NCBI RefSeq assembly: GCF_002843305.1
Contig: NZ_PGSG01000012.1
Coordinates: forward strand, 1-32,179
Reading direction: 5' to 3'
Length of the DNA stretch: 32,179 bases
Source: Streptomyces barkulensis
GTDB taxonomy: Bacteria > Actinomycetota > Actinomycetes > Streptomycetales > Streptomycetaceae
The notes under the pieces were generated by a model. It was given only the letters and a program-made list of their open reading frames with translations. It made no database searches and was not told the DNA's origin. The position numbers and the translations under genes were made by a program. Positions 17,010 to 24,853 of the stretch are shown one piece after another; position 1 is the first letter of the stretch; the number at the start of each line of letters is the position of its first letter.

Positions 17010-18170
17010 ATGGCCTCGACAAACACCGCCGTCACACGCCTCCCTGACGGAACCGTCCTGCCGACCCGGTCCCCGCTGGCCGGATGGCCGGCCGTGGTCT
17101 CGGTGATGCTGGGAATCTTCTCGATCTTCACGACCGAGATCCTGCCGATCGGCCTGCTCACCATGATCGGATCGAGCTTCACCGTCTCGGACGGGATGGC
17201 GGGCCTGATGATGACCATGCCCGGTTTCCTCGCGGCCGTCTCCGCACCGGTGGTCACCGTGGCGACCGCGCGCATCGACCGCCGTCTGATGCTGTGCGTG
17301 TTCATGCTTCTGCTGTCCGTGGCGAACCTCCTGGCCGCCGCGGCGTTGGACTACTGGCTCGTCCTGCTCTCCCGGGCCGTCGTCGGTGTCGTCATCGGCG
17401 GCTTCTGGCCGATCGGTGCCGGACTGGCCGAACGCCTGGTGCCCGCGGAGTCGGTCGGCCGTGCCACGGCGGTGATCTTCTCCGCGGTGCCGCTGGGTTC
17501 GGTGCTCGGCGTGCCGGCCGGCACCTTCATCGGCGACCTGGCCGGATGGCGCACGGCGTTCGTCGCCATGGGCGTCCTGACGGTCGGTGTGCTGGTCATG
17601 CCGCCGCTGCCGCCGGACCGGGCGACCCGTCCGAGCGTGCTGCGGGGCATGTTCGGCAACGTCGACACCTACACCTACGTGACGCCGTTCCTGGAGCAGG
17701 TCACCGGCATCAGCCCCCAGTTGATCACCGTCTTCCTGCTGATCTACGGTGCCGCGGGCATCGCCGGGAACTTCCTGGGCGGAGCGATGGCCGCCCGCCG
17801 CCCCCGGGCCGCCTTCGGTGTCGCCGCGGGCATGATCGCGGTCGCCGCCCTGCTGCTGCCGGTCCTGGGGCGCTGGGAACTCGGCGTCGCGGCCCTGCTG
17901 GTCGTCTGGGGCATCGGGTACGGCGCGGTTCCCGTCTCCTCCCGGACCTGGTTCGCCAAGGCGGCCCCCGGCGCGCCAGAGGCGGTCTCGGTGCTGTTCA
18001 CCGCATCATTCCAGGCGACGGTCTCGCTCGGTGCGCTGGCGGGCGGCTTCACCCTGGACCGCACCTCCCCGTCCACGGTCATGACCCTCGGCGGCATCAC
18101 CGCCGTCCTCATGGTCATGACCGTGGGGGCCCACTTCGCCCGGCGTTCGGCATGGTCGGAGGGCACCTGA
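17010..18170 (+). CDS. MFS transporter (DHA1 type) lacking most of TM7
   Basis: The 386-residue product is a drug:H+ antiporter-like membrane protein. TM1 to TM6 are clear (GWPAVVSVMLGIFSIFTTE through TAFVAMGVLTVGVLVM). The loop and TM4 carry LSRAVVGVVIGGFWPIGAG, typical of AraJ/sugar-efflux-like DHA1 proteins. After RPSVLRGMFGN (around residue 215) the chain jumps directly to VDTYTYVTPFLEQ. Relatives normally have about 20 more hydrophobic residues there, forming TM7. TM8 to TM12 follow normally. The frame is kept, so this looks like an in-frame internal deletion, and the protein is probably misfolded or altered. The divergent AraC gene is also degraded. Confidence 0.85.
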   Translation: MASTNTAVTRLPDGTVLPTRSPLAGWPAVVSVMLGIFSIFTTEILPIGLLTMIGSSFTVSDGMAGLMMTMPGFLAAVSAPVVTVATARIDRRLMLCVFMLLLSVANLLAAAALDYWLVLLSRAVVGVVIGGFWPIGAGLAERLVPAESVGRATAVIFSAVPLGSVLGVPAGTFIGDLAGWRTAFVAMGVLTVGVLVMPPLPPDRATRPSVLRGMFGNVDTYTYVTPFLEQVTGISPQLITVFLLIYGAAGIAGNFLGGAMAARRPRAAFGVAAGMIAVAALLLPVLGRWELGVAALLVVWGIGYGAVPVSSRTWFAKAAPGAPEAVSVLFTASFQATVSLGALAGGFTLDRTSPSTVMTLGGITAVLMVMTVGAHFARRSAWSEGT

Positions 18171-18527
18171 CCGCCGCAAGGGCCCGGGTGCCCCTGAAAC
18201 GCCTCGGAACTCGGCCGGTCGCACGGTGCGTGGTCCTTGTGACGTGCGTGGATGGAAACCGCTTGTGCGATGGGCGGCCTATCGCAAGTGCTCTGTGCGG
18301 AGTGCTCGCAGGGGCGGTGTGGAAGGCCGGAAGCGTAGGCGCCAAGGCCCTGTGTCAGCTTGTCGGCAGGGCGGGAAACGGGTGTCCGGGTGGTAGCGCC
18401 TCCAAGCGGCGGGGCGGTCGCCGAGGCCAGGAAGGCCCGTGCAAGAACGTCTGGCCGGGCTGCGGCCGGGCGACCGCCTCGGGCGCATCGGCACGGCTGC
18501 GGGCCGGGCCGGTCCGGGTATCCGAAT
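18171..18527. other. Non-coding spacer between MFS and TetR genes
   Basis: I see no supported gene here. A small imperfect hairpin (CTTGTGCGAT with ATCGCAAG, 18262-18288) is the only structure noted. The regulatory elements of the TetR gene start at its right edge. Confidence 0.5.
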
Positions 18528-18563
18528 TTTCGATGAGCGCGCTCACTGAGTATGCTCACTGAC
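18528..18563 (+). promoter_or_regulatory. Candidate leaderless promoter and TetR operator
   Basis: TATGCT at 18551-18556 is a -10-like box placed seven bases before the ATG at 18564, with a weak TTTCGA 17 bp upstream. No ribosome binding site is present, so the mRNA may start at the ATG. The perfect 12-bp palindrome TGAGCGCGCTCA (18534-18545) lies between the boxes, and GCTCACTGA occurs twice (18541 and 18554). This is a likely autoregulatory site. Confidence 0.5.
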
Positions 18564-19196
18564 ATGGGTGACGACTCCGCGCGCCCGCCCTCCGGCGGCG
18601 TACGCGCGCAACGCAAACAACAGACCCGTCAGACGCTGCTCGCGGCGGCACGCCGAGTGCTGCTGCGGCGCGGGCTCGCAGGACTGACGACACGGGACGT
18701 GGCCGCGGAGGCCAACGTCGCGGCCGGGACGTTCTTCGTGCACTTCCCCGATCTGAACACCTTGATCGAGACCCTCCTCGACGAGCACATCGGCCGGGCG
18801 CTGGAGGCCGCGATGCGCACCCTGCCCCCGGCCGGCGACCTCGTCGGCCGGCTGGTCCACGTGGCCGGCGAGCTCTACGCCAGCTACGACCGCGAACCCG
18901 ACCTCGCCCGGCAGTACCTGTCCGCCTCGCTCTTCCACACCAACCCCCAGGGCCCCACGGAGCGGCGGATGGCCGAGTTCCGCCGATGGGTGACAGGTGA
19001 ACTGGAAGAGGCCGCCTCGGCACGCACGGTCACCCTCCCGGATCCGGACCTGCTGTTCACGGCCTTCTTCTCCCTCTACTTCGGCATCCTCGTCGCCGGA
19101 CTGCGCGGGGAGATGGACCGTGCCGCCCAACTGCGGCTGCTGAAGGCGTCCCTCACCCGAATCATCACCGCGCAGCACCAGCAGGAGCAGACATGA
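18564..19196 (+). CDS. TetR-family transcriptional regulator
   Basis: The 210-residue product has a TetR N-terminal DNA-binding domain (RQTLLAAARRVLLRRGLAG followed by TTRDVAAEANVAAGTFFVHF) and a divergent helical ligand domain. ATG 18564 is preferred because a -10-like box lies at leaderless distance; an ATG four codons upstream (18552) overlaps that box. The stop overlaps the monooxygenase start (ATGA), so the two are cotranscribed. The regulator probably senses a substrate or product of the monooxygenase, or a toxic aromatic compound, and represses this two-gene unit through the palindrome upstream. Confidence 0.9.
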   Translation: MGDDSARPPSGGVRAQRKQQTRQTLLAAARRVLLRRGLAGLTTRDVAAEANVAAGTFFVHFPDLNTLIETLLDEHIGRALEAAMRTLPPAGDLVGRLVHVAGELYASYDREPDLARQYLSASLFHTNPQGPTERRMAEFRRWVTGELEEAASARTVTLPDPDLLFTAFFSLYFGILVAGLRGEMDRAAQLRLLKASLTRIITAQHQQEQT

Positions 19197-20332
19197 AGGC
19201 GCTCGACATCCTCGTGGCGGGCGGCGGCATAGGCGGGCTGACCGCAGCCCGCGCCCTCCAGCGCGCGGGTCACCACGTCACCGTCGCCGAAAGGAGCCCC
19301 CACCGCTCCACGACCGGCGCCGGCATCGTCCTGGCTCCCAACGCGCTCCACATCCTCGCCGCACTGGATGTGGACCTGTCCGGGCGCAGTCACCCGCTGC
19401 CCTCGTTCGACCTCGTCGATGCCGAGGGGGCCGTGCTCCAGCGCATCCGGCCCCAGCGCCCGGCCGGTCACGGCGAACCCTCCCGGTCCCTCGCCCGCTC
19501 ATCGCTCCACGCAGTCCTCCACGACCACCTGCCGGGCGAGGTGCGTTTCCTCGCCGGGCGGGCCGTCACCTCCGTGCGGGACACCGGCCGATCGGTCGAG
19601 GTCGGCTTCACCGGGGACGGCGCGGTGCACTCCTACGACGCCGTGGTCGGCGCCGACGGCCTGCGCTCGACCGTCAGGGAACAGCTCACCGGCCCGCTCC
19701 CGCTGCGCTACAGCGGCACCACCTGCTGGCGGGGGATCACCGACAACGCCGGGTTCACGAACGCCGTGGAGTCGTGGGGTCCCGGCACACGCATCGGCGC
19801 GGTGCCCCTGCCCGACCGGAAGCTGTACTACTACCTCGTCACCACCGCGCCCCGGCGTGCCCCGGAGCCCGGCTGGCCCGACGGCTTCCGCCGCGCCTTC
19901 GCCCACCACCGCGGCGAGCCGGCCCGGCTTCTGGACACCCTGACCGAGGCCCCGCCCCTCCACCACGACCTCGAGGAACTCGACACACCCGTCTGGGGAA
20001 GCGGCAGAGTCCTGCTCCTCGGCGACGCCGCCCACGCCATCACACCGAACCAGGGGCAGGGAGCCGCCATGGCCATCGAGGACGCCTACGCCCTCGCCCT
20101 CTGTCTGGCCCCCGGCACGGACGGTGCTCTCGAGCGCTACCGAGCCCTGCGCCACCGCCGTGTCCGCCGCATGCAGCTCACCTCACGGCGCATCGGGAAG
20201 ATCTCGCACTGGCGAAGCCGCCCGGCGCGTGCGCTGCGTGACACGGCACTCCGCCGACTGCCGCCGTTCGCCGCGCAGAACCAGTACCGCGCACTGGTGG
20301 AACCCGCGCTGGCCCTGCTCCGCAAGCCGTAA
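19193..20332 (+). CDS. FAD-dependent monooxygenase (group A, PHBH fold)
   Basis: The 379-residue product is a flavoprotein hydroxylase. ILVAGGGIGGLTAARALQRAG is split around the GxGxxG FAD site at the N-terminus, VVGADGLRSTVR is the DG motif that contacts NAD(P)H and FAD, and LLGDAAHAITPNQGQGAAMA is the GD motif. Full family length and no missing motif suggest activity. Group A enzymes hydroxylate aromatic rings, polyketides or, in some cases, antibiotics. The substrate cannot be read from sequence. Coupling to TetR points to inducible detoxification or modification of a small molecule. Confidence 0.9.
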   Translation: MKALDILVAGGGIGGLTAARALQRAGHHVTVAERSPHRSTTGAGIVLAPNALHILAALDVDLSGRSHPLPSFDLVDAEGAVLQRIRPQRPAGHGEPSRSLARSSLHAVLHDHLPGEVRFLAGRAVTSVRDTGRSVEVGFTGDGAVHSYDAVVGADGLRSTVREQLTGPLPLRYSGTTCWRGITDNAGFTNAVESWGPGTRIGAVPLPDRKLYYYLVTTAPRRAPEPGWPDGFRRAFAHHRGEPARLLDTLTEAPPLHHDLEELDTPVWGSGRVLLLGDAAHAITPNQGQGAAMAIEDAYALALCLAPGTDGALERYRALRHRRVRRMQLTSRRIGKISHWRSRPARALRDTALRRLPPFAAQNQYRALVEPALALLRKP

Positions 20333-20374
20333 GCCGGGGCGGCCTCCGATGCGCGCCGCGCTGCCGGAGCCACC

Positions 20375-20402
20375 GGAGACCCCGCGCGCAGACGGGGTCT
20401 CC
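20375..20402 (+). terminator. Terminator after the TetR-monooxygenase unit
   Basis: GGAGACCCCG (20375-20384) pairs perfectly with CGGGGTCTCC (20393-20402) across an 8-nt loop. It separates the monooxygenase from the next gene. Confidence 0.75.
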
Positions 20403-20448
20403 AGCACTTCAGGTCACCATCGAGCCGTCCACCACAGGAGCACGGTCC

Positions 20449-20943
20449 ATGCCCCGGAACCCGCATCGCATCGCTGCCGTCGCGGCTGCCCTCGTGCTCG
20501 CCGCCCTCTCGTCCCTCCACCTCGTCTGGCTGAGGTCGCCCTGGCCGCTGACCAGCCGGGAACGATTCCTCGAAACCGTCGTCGGCCAGACCGACCCGTC
20601 ATCAGGCCCGTCCCCGTGGATGACCCTGGCCGTCGCCTGCCTGCTCGCGGTGGCGGCGTGGCTCGTCCTGGCCGGAGCCGGGTTCGTGCGCGGTCTCCTT
20701 CCGCACCGGGTCCTGAACGCCATGACCTGGATCCTCGCCGCCGTGCTGCTCCTGCGGGGCGCCGCGGGCCTGGTCCTGTCCGGAGTGATCGGCCAGGGCC
20801 CCGCGGCGTTCCGGTTCTGGGATCTGGTCCTGTACTCGCCTCTGACCCTGGCCCTGGGCACGGTCGCCGCCCTCGTCACCCGTGCTCCGGCCGGCCGCCC
20901 GCAGCGGCGGGCCGGGCCGCCGGACGCGTACCGAGGCCCGTGA
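20449..20943 (+). CDS. DUF3995-like small integral membrane protein
   Basis: The 164-residue product has four hydrophobic segments: near the N-terminus (IAAVAAALVLAALSSLHLVW), then MTLAVACLLAVAAWLVLAGA, MTWILAAVLLLRGAAGLVLS and LVLYSPLTLALGTVAALVT. The first helix ending in LHLVW and the order of segments resemble DUF3995 proteins, whose function is unknown. The tail is basic and cytoplasmic by the positive-inside rule. AGGAGCACGGTCC precedes the ATG. It has its own transcription unit after the terminator and shows no link to its neighbours. Confidence 0.72.
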   Translation: MPRNPHRIAAVAAALVLAALSSLHLVWLRSPWPLTSRERFLETVVGQTDPSSGPSPWMTLAVACLLAVAAWLVLAGAGFVRGLLPHRVLNAMTWILAAVLLLRGAAGLVLSGVIGQGPAAFRFWDLVLYSPLTLALGTVAALVTRAPAGRPQRRAGPPDAYRGP

Positions 20944-21096
20944 CGGGCCAGGCCACGGGCCCGGTACCTGCCAGTTCTTCGGATGGGGCGATGCCGTGCT
21001 CAACGCGGACGCGCCGCGAGGAGTGCGCCGTGCACTTCCGCCGGTACACGGTCTCGTAATCAGGCCGGGGTGTTCCCGAATCTGCGGTGCGGTGGA

Positions 21097-21133
21097 GTGA
21101 TCACGCGCCCGCCGGCGGCGGGCGCGTGATCAC
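21097..21133. terminator. Very strong palindromic terminator
   Basis: A perfect 17-bp stem (21097-21113 with 21117-21133, beginning GTGATCACGCGCCCGCC) closes a 3-nt loop. It lies between convergent genes and is usable by both. Confidence 0.8.
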
Positions 21134-21156
21134 CGTGTGCGTCGCGAACGGCCGGC

Positions 21157-21185
21157 CGGCCGGCCCGGATGGACCGGGCCGGCCG
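21157..21185 (-). terminator. Second hairpin downstream of the small secreted protein gene
   Basis: CGGCCGGCCCGG and CCGGGCCGGCCG form a 12-bp stem with a 5-nt loop, 11 bp after the stop codon of the minus-strand gene. Confidence 0.6.
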
Positions 21186-21195
21186 CTGTCAGCGG

Positions 21196-21549
21196 TTACC
21201 TGACGTGGAAACCGTAGACGTGGTGGGTGCCGGCGCCGGTGAAGGGGGCCGAGGTGTGGGGCGGGAGTACTGCGACGTCCCATCCCAGGTCCGTCCTCCA
21301 GAAGACGACCACTTCGTGGGCGCCCGAGGAGAAGGAGGTGACGCCGCCCTGATTGAGCGGGACGTCGCCGGGGCCGGTCCAGCACCGGGCGTGCTCCGTG
21401 CCGTTGTCCAGATACGTCACCCTCACGGAATCCGTGCCGGTGCCGCAGTCGATCTCGTCGGTGGCGAGGGCGGGGGCCGCCGGGAGCGCGAGGCTCACCG
21501 CGACGGCCGTCATGGCGCTCAGTGCCAGTTTCCTGGGTCGGATCTTCAT
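21196..21549 (-). CDS. Small secreted protein, beta/gamma-crystallin-like
   Basis: The 117-residue product has a signal peptide (MKIRPRKLALSAMTAVAVSL, cut probably after ALA near residue 29). The mature part has only two cysteines (IDCGTG and HARCWTGPGD), likely a disulfide, and a pattern CW-GPGD-VPL-GVTSFSSGAHEVV. That pattern resembles the small Streptomyces beta/gamma-crystallin-type secreted proteins (protease-inhibitor and killer-toxin-like folds). The resemblance is from motif reading only. GGAAGGA precedes the ATG. It is monocistronic and followed by two hairpins. It could be a structural, inhibitory or toxic exoprotein; no immunity gene is adjacent. Confidence 0.6.
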   Translation of the reverse strand: MKIRPRKLALSAMTAVAVSLALPAAPALATDEIDCGTGTDSVRVTYLDNGTEHARCWTGPGDVPLNQGGVTSFSSGAHEVVVFWRTDLGWDVAVLPPHTSAPFTGAGTHHVYGFHVR

Positions 21550-21748
21550 GGTGCTGTGGTTCCTTCCCGGTCGGAGCTCCGGTGGGACGAAGCTTTGAAT
21601 GAATTTTCAACCATCAACCGGCTTCAGTTCGGCGTTTCCGCGAAATCTCCTCGCGAGCCGACCGTCGGCCTTCGGGGTGACGGCCGGGGTCCTCCGACAC
21701 CGGGCAGCTTCTTCCGAGTGGTCGGCCGGCTGCCTTCGACTCGACAGC

Positions 21749-21792
21749 GGGTTAAACGCGCGGGTTAAAGAAAGAAATGAGAGAGGGTTAAA
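21749..21792 (+). promoter_or_regulatory. Three GGGTTAAA direct repeats upstream of tap
   Basis: GGGTTAAA occurs at 21749-21756, 21762-21769 and 21785-21792, with start-to-start spacings of 13 and 23 bp. The repeats stand out as AT-rich in a GC-rich neighbourhood and end 33 bp before the tap start. A -10-like TAGGGT (21799-21804) follows. They may be binding sites for Tap, a TetR/XRE regulator or a replication-linked factor; none of this is shown by sequence alone. Confidence 0.5.
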
Positions 21793-21824
21793 TTTTGCTA
21801 GGGTCCGGGGTGGAGGTGAGGCGC

Positions 21825-23930
21825 GTGCCGACCCAGGAGGAACTGTTCGAGGCGGTGGACGCACTGCTGGAGGAGGAGCCGCAGCTGCCGCCCCCGGCGG
21901 AGCGGGCCCGGCTGCGCGAGACCGCCGGGATCACCCAGGCCCGACTGGCGAAGGCGTTGAAAACCACGCTGCAGACGGTGAAGAACTGGGAGAACGGGCG
22001 CAGCGAACCCAGGCCGCCGCGGCTGCAGGCCTACCAGCGGCTGCTGCAGGGCTGGGCCGCGAAGCACCCCACGCCCGGCACCACCCCGCCGGTATCCGCG
22101 CCGGCGCCGGAGACGCTCACCGATCCCGCCCCCCGGCCGCAGCCGGTCGCTGCGCCCCCCACGACGCCCGAGCCTTCGGCCGGGCCGGGAGTGGAACGTC
22201 CCGCACCCGCCTCCCGCCGCGCCGCGTCGCGCCGCCCGGCGCGCAAGCGGCCGGTGCCGAACATCGCCGCCGCCCCCTACCAGCACGGCCCGCTGGCCGT
22301 GCTGGACGGCGACGGCACCGCCTACGGCGCGCAGGGCATCGTCATGGAGTGCCCGGCCACAACCCTCCCCGAACTGGTGGAGTGGACGCTGACCGAATCC
22401 CACCTGGGCGCGCCCCGCCTGCACCGCGCCGGCAAGGACGCCGACCCGCTGATCGTGCTCACCGCCGCCGCGGCGGTGAAACTCGGCCTGCCCGAACGCC
22501 TGGAAGGGCCCGAGGCCCGCCGCACCCTGCGCCTGCCCGACGACCACCCGGTGGTCCAACAGCTCACGAGGGCGCGGTGGAAGCTCACCCGGCGCGGCTT
22601 CGGCCCCTGGGCCCGCGTCTACCGCCCCGCCACCGACGGCCGCCGCCGGTGCGTGCAACTGGCCATCCTGCCCTGGGACGCCCTCGACACCCGCTCCTGG
22701 CCCGGTGCCGCCGACCTGACCGCGCCCCAGCTCGCCGACGCGCTGGGCCTGTACGCCACCCGGGTCATCACCCCGCGCGGCTCCACGGCGGTGACCGGGC
22801 TGGAGCTGATGACCGCCCTGCGCCCGCCCACCCGCGCGGTGCGCGACGCAGCCGGCGGCGCCTGGGTCTCCGGCCACAACCCCGGCTCGCTGGGCACCGA
22901 CCCGGTCGACCCCGCCCCACCGGAGGCGCCCTCCGAGCATCCGGTCGCCCAGGGCTGGGCGGGCGGATTCCTCGACGAGGAGGTCTACCAGTGGGTCCGC
23001 GGCGTCGACCTGCTGTCGGACGCCGAATGCCTGCTGCCCTACGCGATCGGGCTGGACATCAACACCGCCTTCCTCGCCGCCGCCGCGCGCCTCACCGTCG
23101 GCCTGTCCGGCCCCGAGCACGTGGTGCGCCCGGTCTTCGACAAGAAGATCCCCGGCTGCTGGTACGTGGACCTGTCCCACGTCGACACCGATCCGCGCCT
23201 GCCCTCCCCCTTCACTCCCACCGGCGAGCGCCCCGAGGGGCCCGCCTGGTACGCCACCCCCACCGTCGCCTACGCCCAGGAACTGGGCTGCAACGTCGCG
23301 CCCGTCGAGGCGTATCTGCGCCGGGAGACCGGCGCGTACCTGGACCCCTGGCACGACCGCCTCAAGGCCGCCTACCTCGACACCCTCGCCGACCTCGGCG
23401 TCACCACCGACCTCACCGACACCGCGTTCCTCACCGCCATGGAGCGCCACCGGCCCACCGACCCGGCCCCGGCCATGGTCCTCGCCGCGATCAAGTCCAC
23501 CGTCAAGGGCGGCATCGGCAAACTCCGCGAACGCCCCCAGGGACGCCACTACCGCGACGGGGAGCGCTGGCCTGCCCTGGAGCGTCCCACCTGGCGCCCC
23601 GACATCCGCGCCGCGGTCATCGCCAAGGCCCGCGTCAACATGCACCGCAAGATGCTCAAGACCGCCGAGGCCACCGGCCTGTACCCCCTGGCCGTCCTCT
23701 CGGACTGCGTGGTCTATCCCAGCCCCGGCGACTCCCCGCTGGACTTCCTGCCCTACACCACCTCCGGCAAGCCCCTGCCCGGCTCCTTCCGCCTGGGTCC
23801 CAGCCCGGGTCTGTGCAAGGTCGAAGGCGTGGCGCAGATGGCCTGGGCGGTCGATCTGATGGAGCAGGGCTACAACCCCGCCCGCCACATCAAGGACGGC
23901 GTCGACGCCGTCCTGGACGAAGGAGAATAA
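21825..23930 (+). CDS. tap: Telomere-associated protein Tap
   Basis: The 701-residue product matches Tap of Streptomyces linear replicons in length, architecture and gene order. In Streptomyces, Tap binds the single-stranded 3' overhang left at the telomere and recruits the terminal protein Tpg for end patching. An XRE-like helix-turn-helix lies at residues 27-72 (RETAGITQARLAKALKTTLQ, then TVKNWENGR). A Pro/Ala-rich linker follows to about residue 140, and then the large conserved Tap body with GWAGGFLDEEVYQWVRGVDLL and SDAECLLPYAIGLDINTAFL. The start is GTG 21825, preceded by GGAGG at 21812-21816; a GTG at 21816 is the alternative. tpg follows after 4 bp, so the two are co-translated. Confidence 0.92.
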   Translation: MPTQEELFEAVDALLEEEPQLPPPAERARLRETAGITQARLAKALKTTLQTVKNWENGRSEPRPPRLQAYQRLLQGWAAKHPTPGTTPPVSAPAPETLTDPAPRPQPVAAPPTTPEPSAGPGVERPAPASRRAASRRPARKRPVPNIAAAPYQHGPLAVLDGDGTAYGAQGIVMECPATTLPELVEWTLTESHLGAPRLHRAGKDADPLIVLTAAAAVKLGLPERLEGPEARRTLRLPDDHPVVQQLTRARWKLTRRGFGPWARVYRPATDGRRRCVQLAILPWDALDTRSWPGAADLTAPQLADALGLYATRVITPRGSTAVTGLELMTALRPPTRAVRDAAGGAWVSGHNPGSLGTDPVDPAPPEAPSEHPVAQGWAGGFLDEEVYQWVRGVDLLSDAECLLPYAIGLDINTAFLAAAARLTVGLSGPEHVVRPVFDKKIPGCWYVDLSHVDTDPRLPSPFTPTGERPEGPAWYATPTVAYAQELGCNVAPVEAYLRRETGAYLDPWHDRLKAAYLDTLADLGVTTDLTDTAFLTAMERHRPTDPAPAMVLAAIKSTVKGGIGKLRERPQGRHYRDGERWPALERPTWRPDIRAAVIAKARVNMHRKMLKTAEATGLYPLAVLSDCVVYPSPGDSPLDFLPYTTSGKPLPGSFRLGPSPGLCKVEGVAQMAWAVDLMEQGYNPARHIKDGVDAVLDEGE

Positions 23931-23934
23931 GCCC

Positions 23935-24489
23935 GTGGGGGAGATCGACGACGCCCTCGAACGCGCCGAGACCGAGGTGTTCACCCGCAACCCGCCCAAG
24001 ACCCTCAAGGCCCAGATCAACTTCCTGCTGGGTAAACTGAAGACCACCCGAGCCGTCGCGCAGGAGCTCGGCGTCAGCCGGCGCTCGGTGGAGCGCTACC
24101 GCAAAGGCGACCGCAAGAGGCCGCCGAAGGCCATCACCGACCGCATCGACGCCGCCGTCCGCGCCCGCTGGCAGCCCCTGGTGCGCAAGCGCCGCCGCCG
24201 CGAGGCCGCCACCAGTACAGGCATCACCATCGAAACCCGCGCCCGCTTCGGCTACAGCGCCCCCATCGGCTCCACCGACGACCCCCGCCTGCGCCGCCTG
24301 ACCGTCCACCTCCCACCCGCCTACGCCGACCGCCTCTTCACCGCGCGGCAGCAGGGCGCCGACGACCGGCAACTGCGCGACATCGTCGCCGAAGGCCTGC
24401 AACAGGAGTACTTCCGCGACGGCGGCCGCCGCGCCGACCGCCTCGACGTGGCCTTCACCGACATCGACTACATCGACGTGTCCTTCTGA
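23935..24489 (+). CDS. tpg: Telomere terminal protein Tpg
   Basis: The 184-residue product equals the known length of Streptomyces Tpg. Tpg is covalently attached to the 5' ends of linear Streptomyces DNA and primes telomere patching. The N-terminal half has a helix-turn-helix (RAVAQELGVSRRSVERYRKG, residues 39-58). The basic stretch RKRRRRE and the motif APIGSTDDPRLRR follow; its threonine is residue 114, the position reported as the DNA-linking residue in Tpg. The start is GTG, with AGGAG at 23921-23925 inside the end of tap. Its presence indicates a linear replicon end, although the telomere itself is not in the window. Confidence 0.95.
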   Translation: MGEIDDALERAETEVFTRNPPKTLKAQINFLLGKLKTTRAVAQELGVSRRSVERYRKGDRKRPPKAITDRIDAAVRARWQPLVRKRRRREAATSTGITIETRARFGYSAPIGSTDDPRLRRLTVHLPPAYADRLFTARQQGADDRQLRDIVAEGLQQEYFRDGGRRADRLDVAFTDIDYIDVSF

Positions 24490-24853
24490 CCCCGCCCTGC
24501 CCGCCTGCGAAGTCCCGGTTCCCGTGAAGGAACCACCCGCCCCGGCCCGCCCCGGCCCGTGCAGGACGCCGCCGACGAAGCCGAAAACCGACCGCGCCGC
24601 CGCACAGCGGCCCGCATGACGGCCCCGCGGTCAGCCCCGTGGTCAGCTCTGCGGTCAGAACACGCCGCGCCCCCTGCCGCCACGGGAACACCTCCCGCAG
24701 CGGCAGGGGACAACCGGCGTCGCCCACCGGCGGGCCGGATGACCGAGCCCGATCTCCGTGCCGGCCGCGACCATGGCGAAGGGCGCCCGTCGGTCAGGGC
24801 GTGAAGACGAACCCGGACGCCCTTTCGGCAGCTGACGCTGTACGGGCAGCAGG
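24490..24853. other. Spacer between convergent tpg and rsr
   Basis: No gene is supported. It contains a 12-bp tandem repeat (24623-24658) and a weak inverted repeat GGGCGT/ACGCCC (24797-24822) followed by TTT that may terminate tpg transcripts. Confidence 0.5.
24623..24658. repeat. Three tandem copies of a 12-bp repeat
   Basis: CCCCGCGGTCAG, CCCCGTGGTCAG and CTCTGCGGTCAG follow each other without gaps. No function is evident. Confidence 0.7.

Noticed and set aside
18262..18288. Hairpin in the MFS-TetR spacer as a terminator
   Set aside because: The stem is short and bulged, has no T tract and lies about 90 bp after the MFS stop.
21599..24040. 813-residue plus-strand frame overlapping tap
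   Set aside because: Arg/Pro/Gly-rich composition in another frame of tap, which has clear homology and codon bias.
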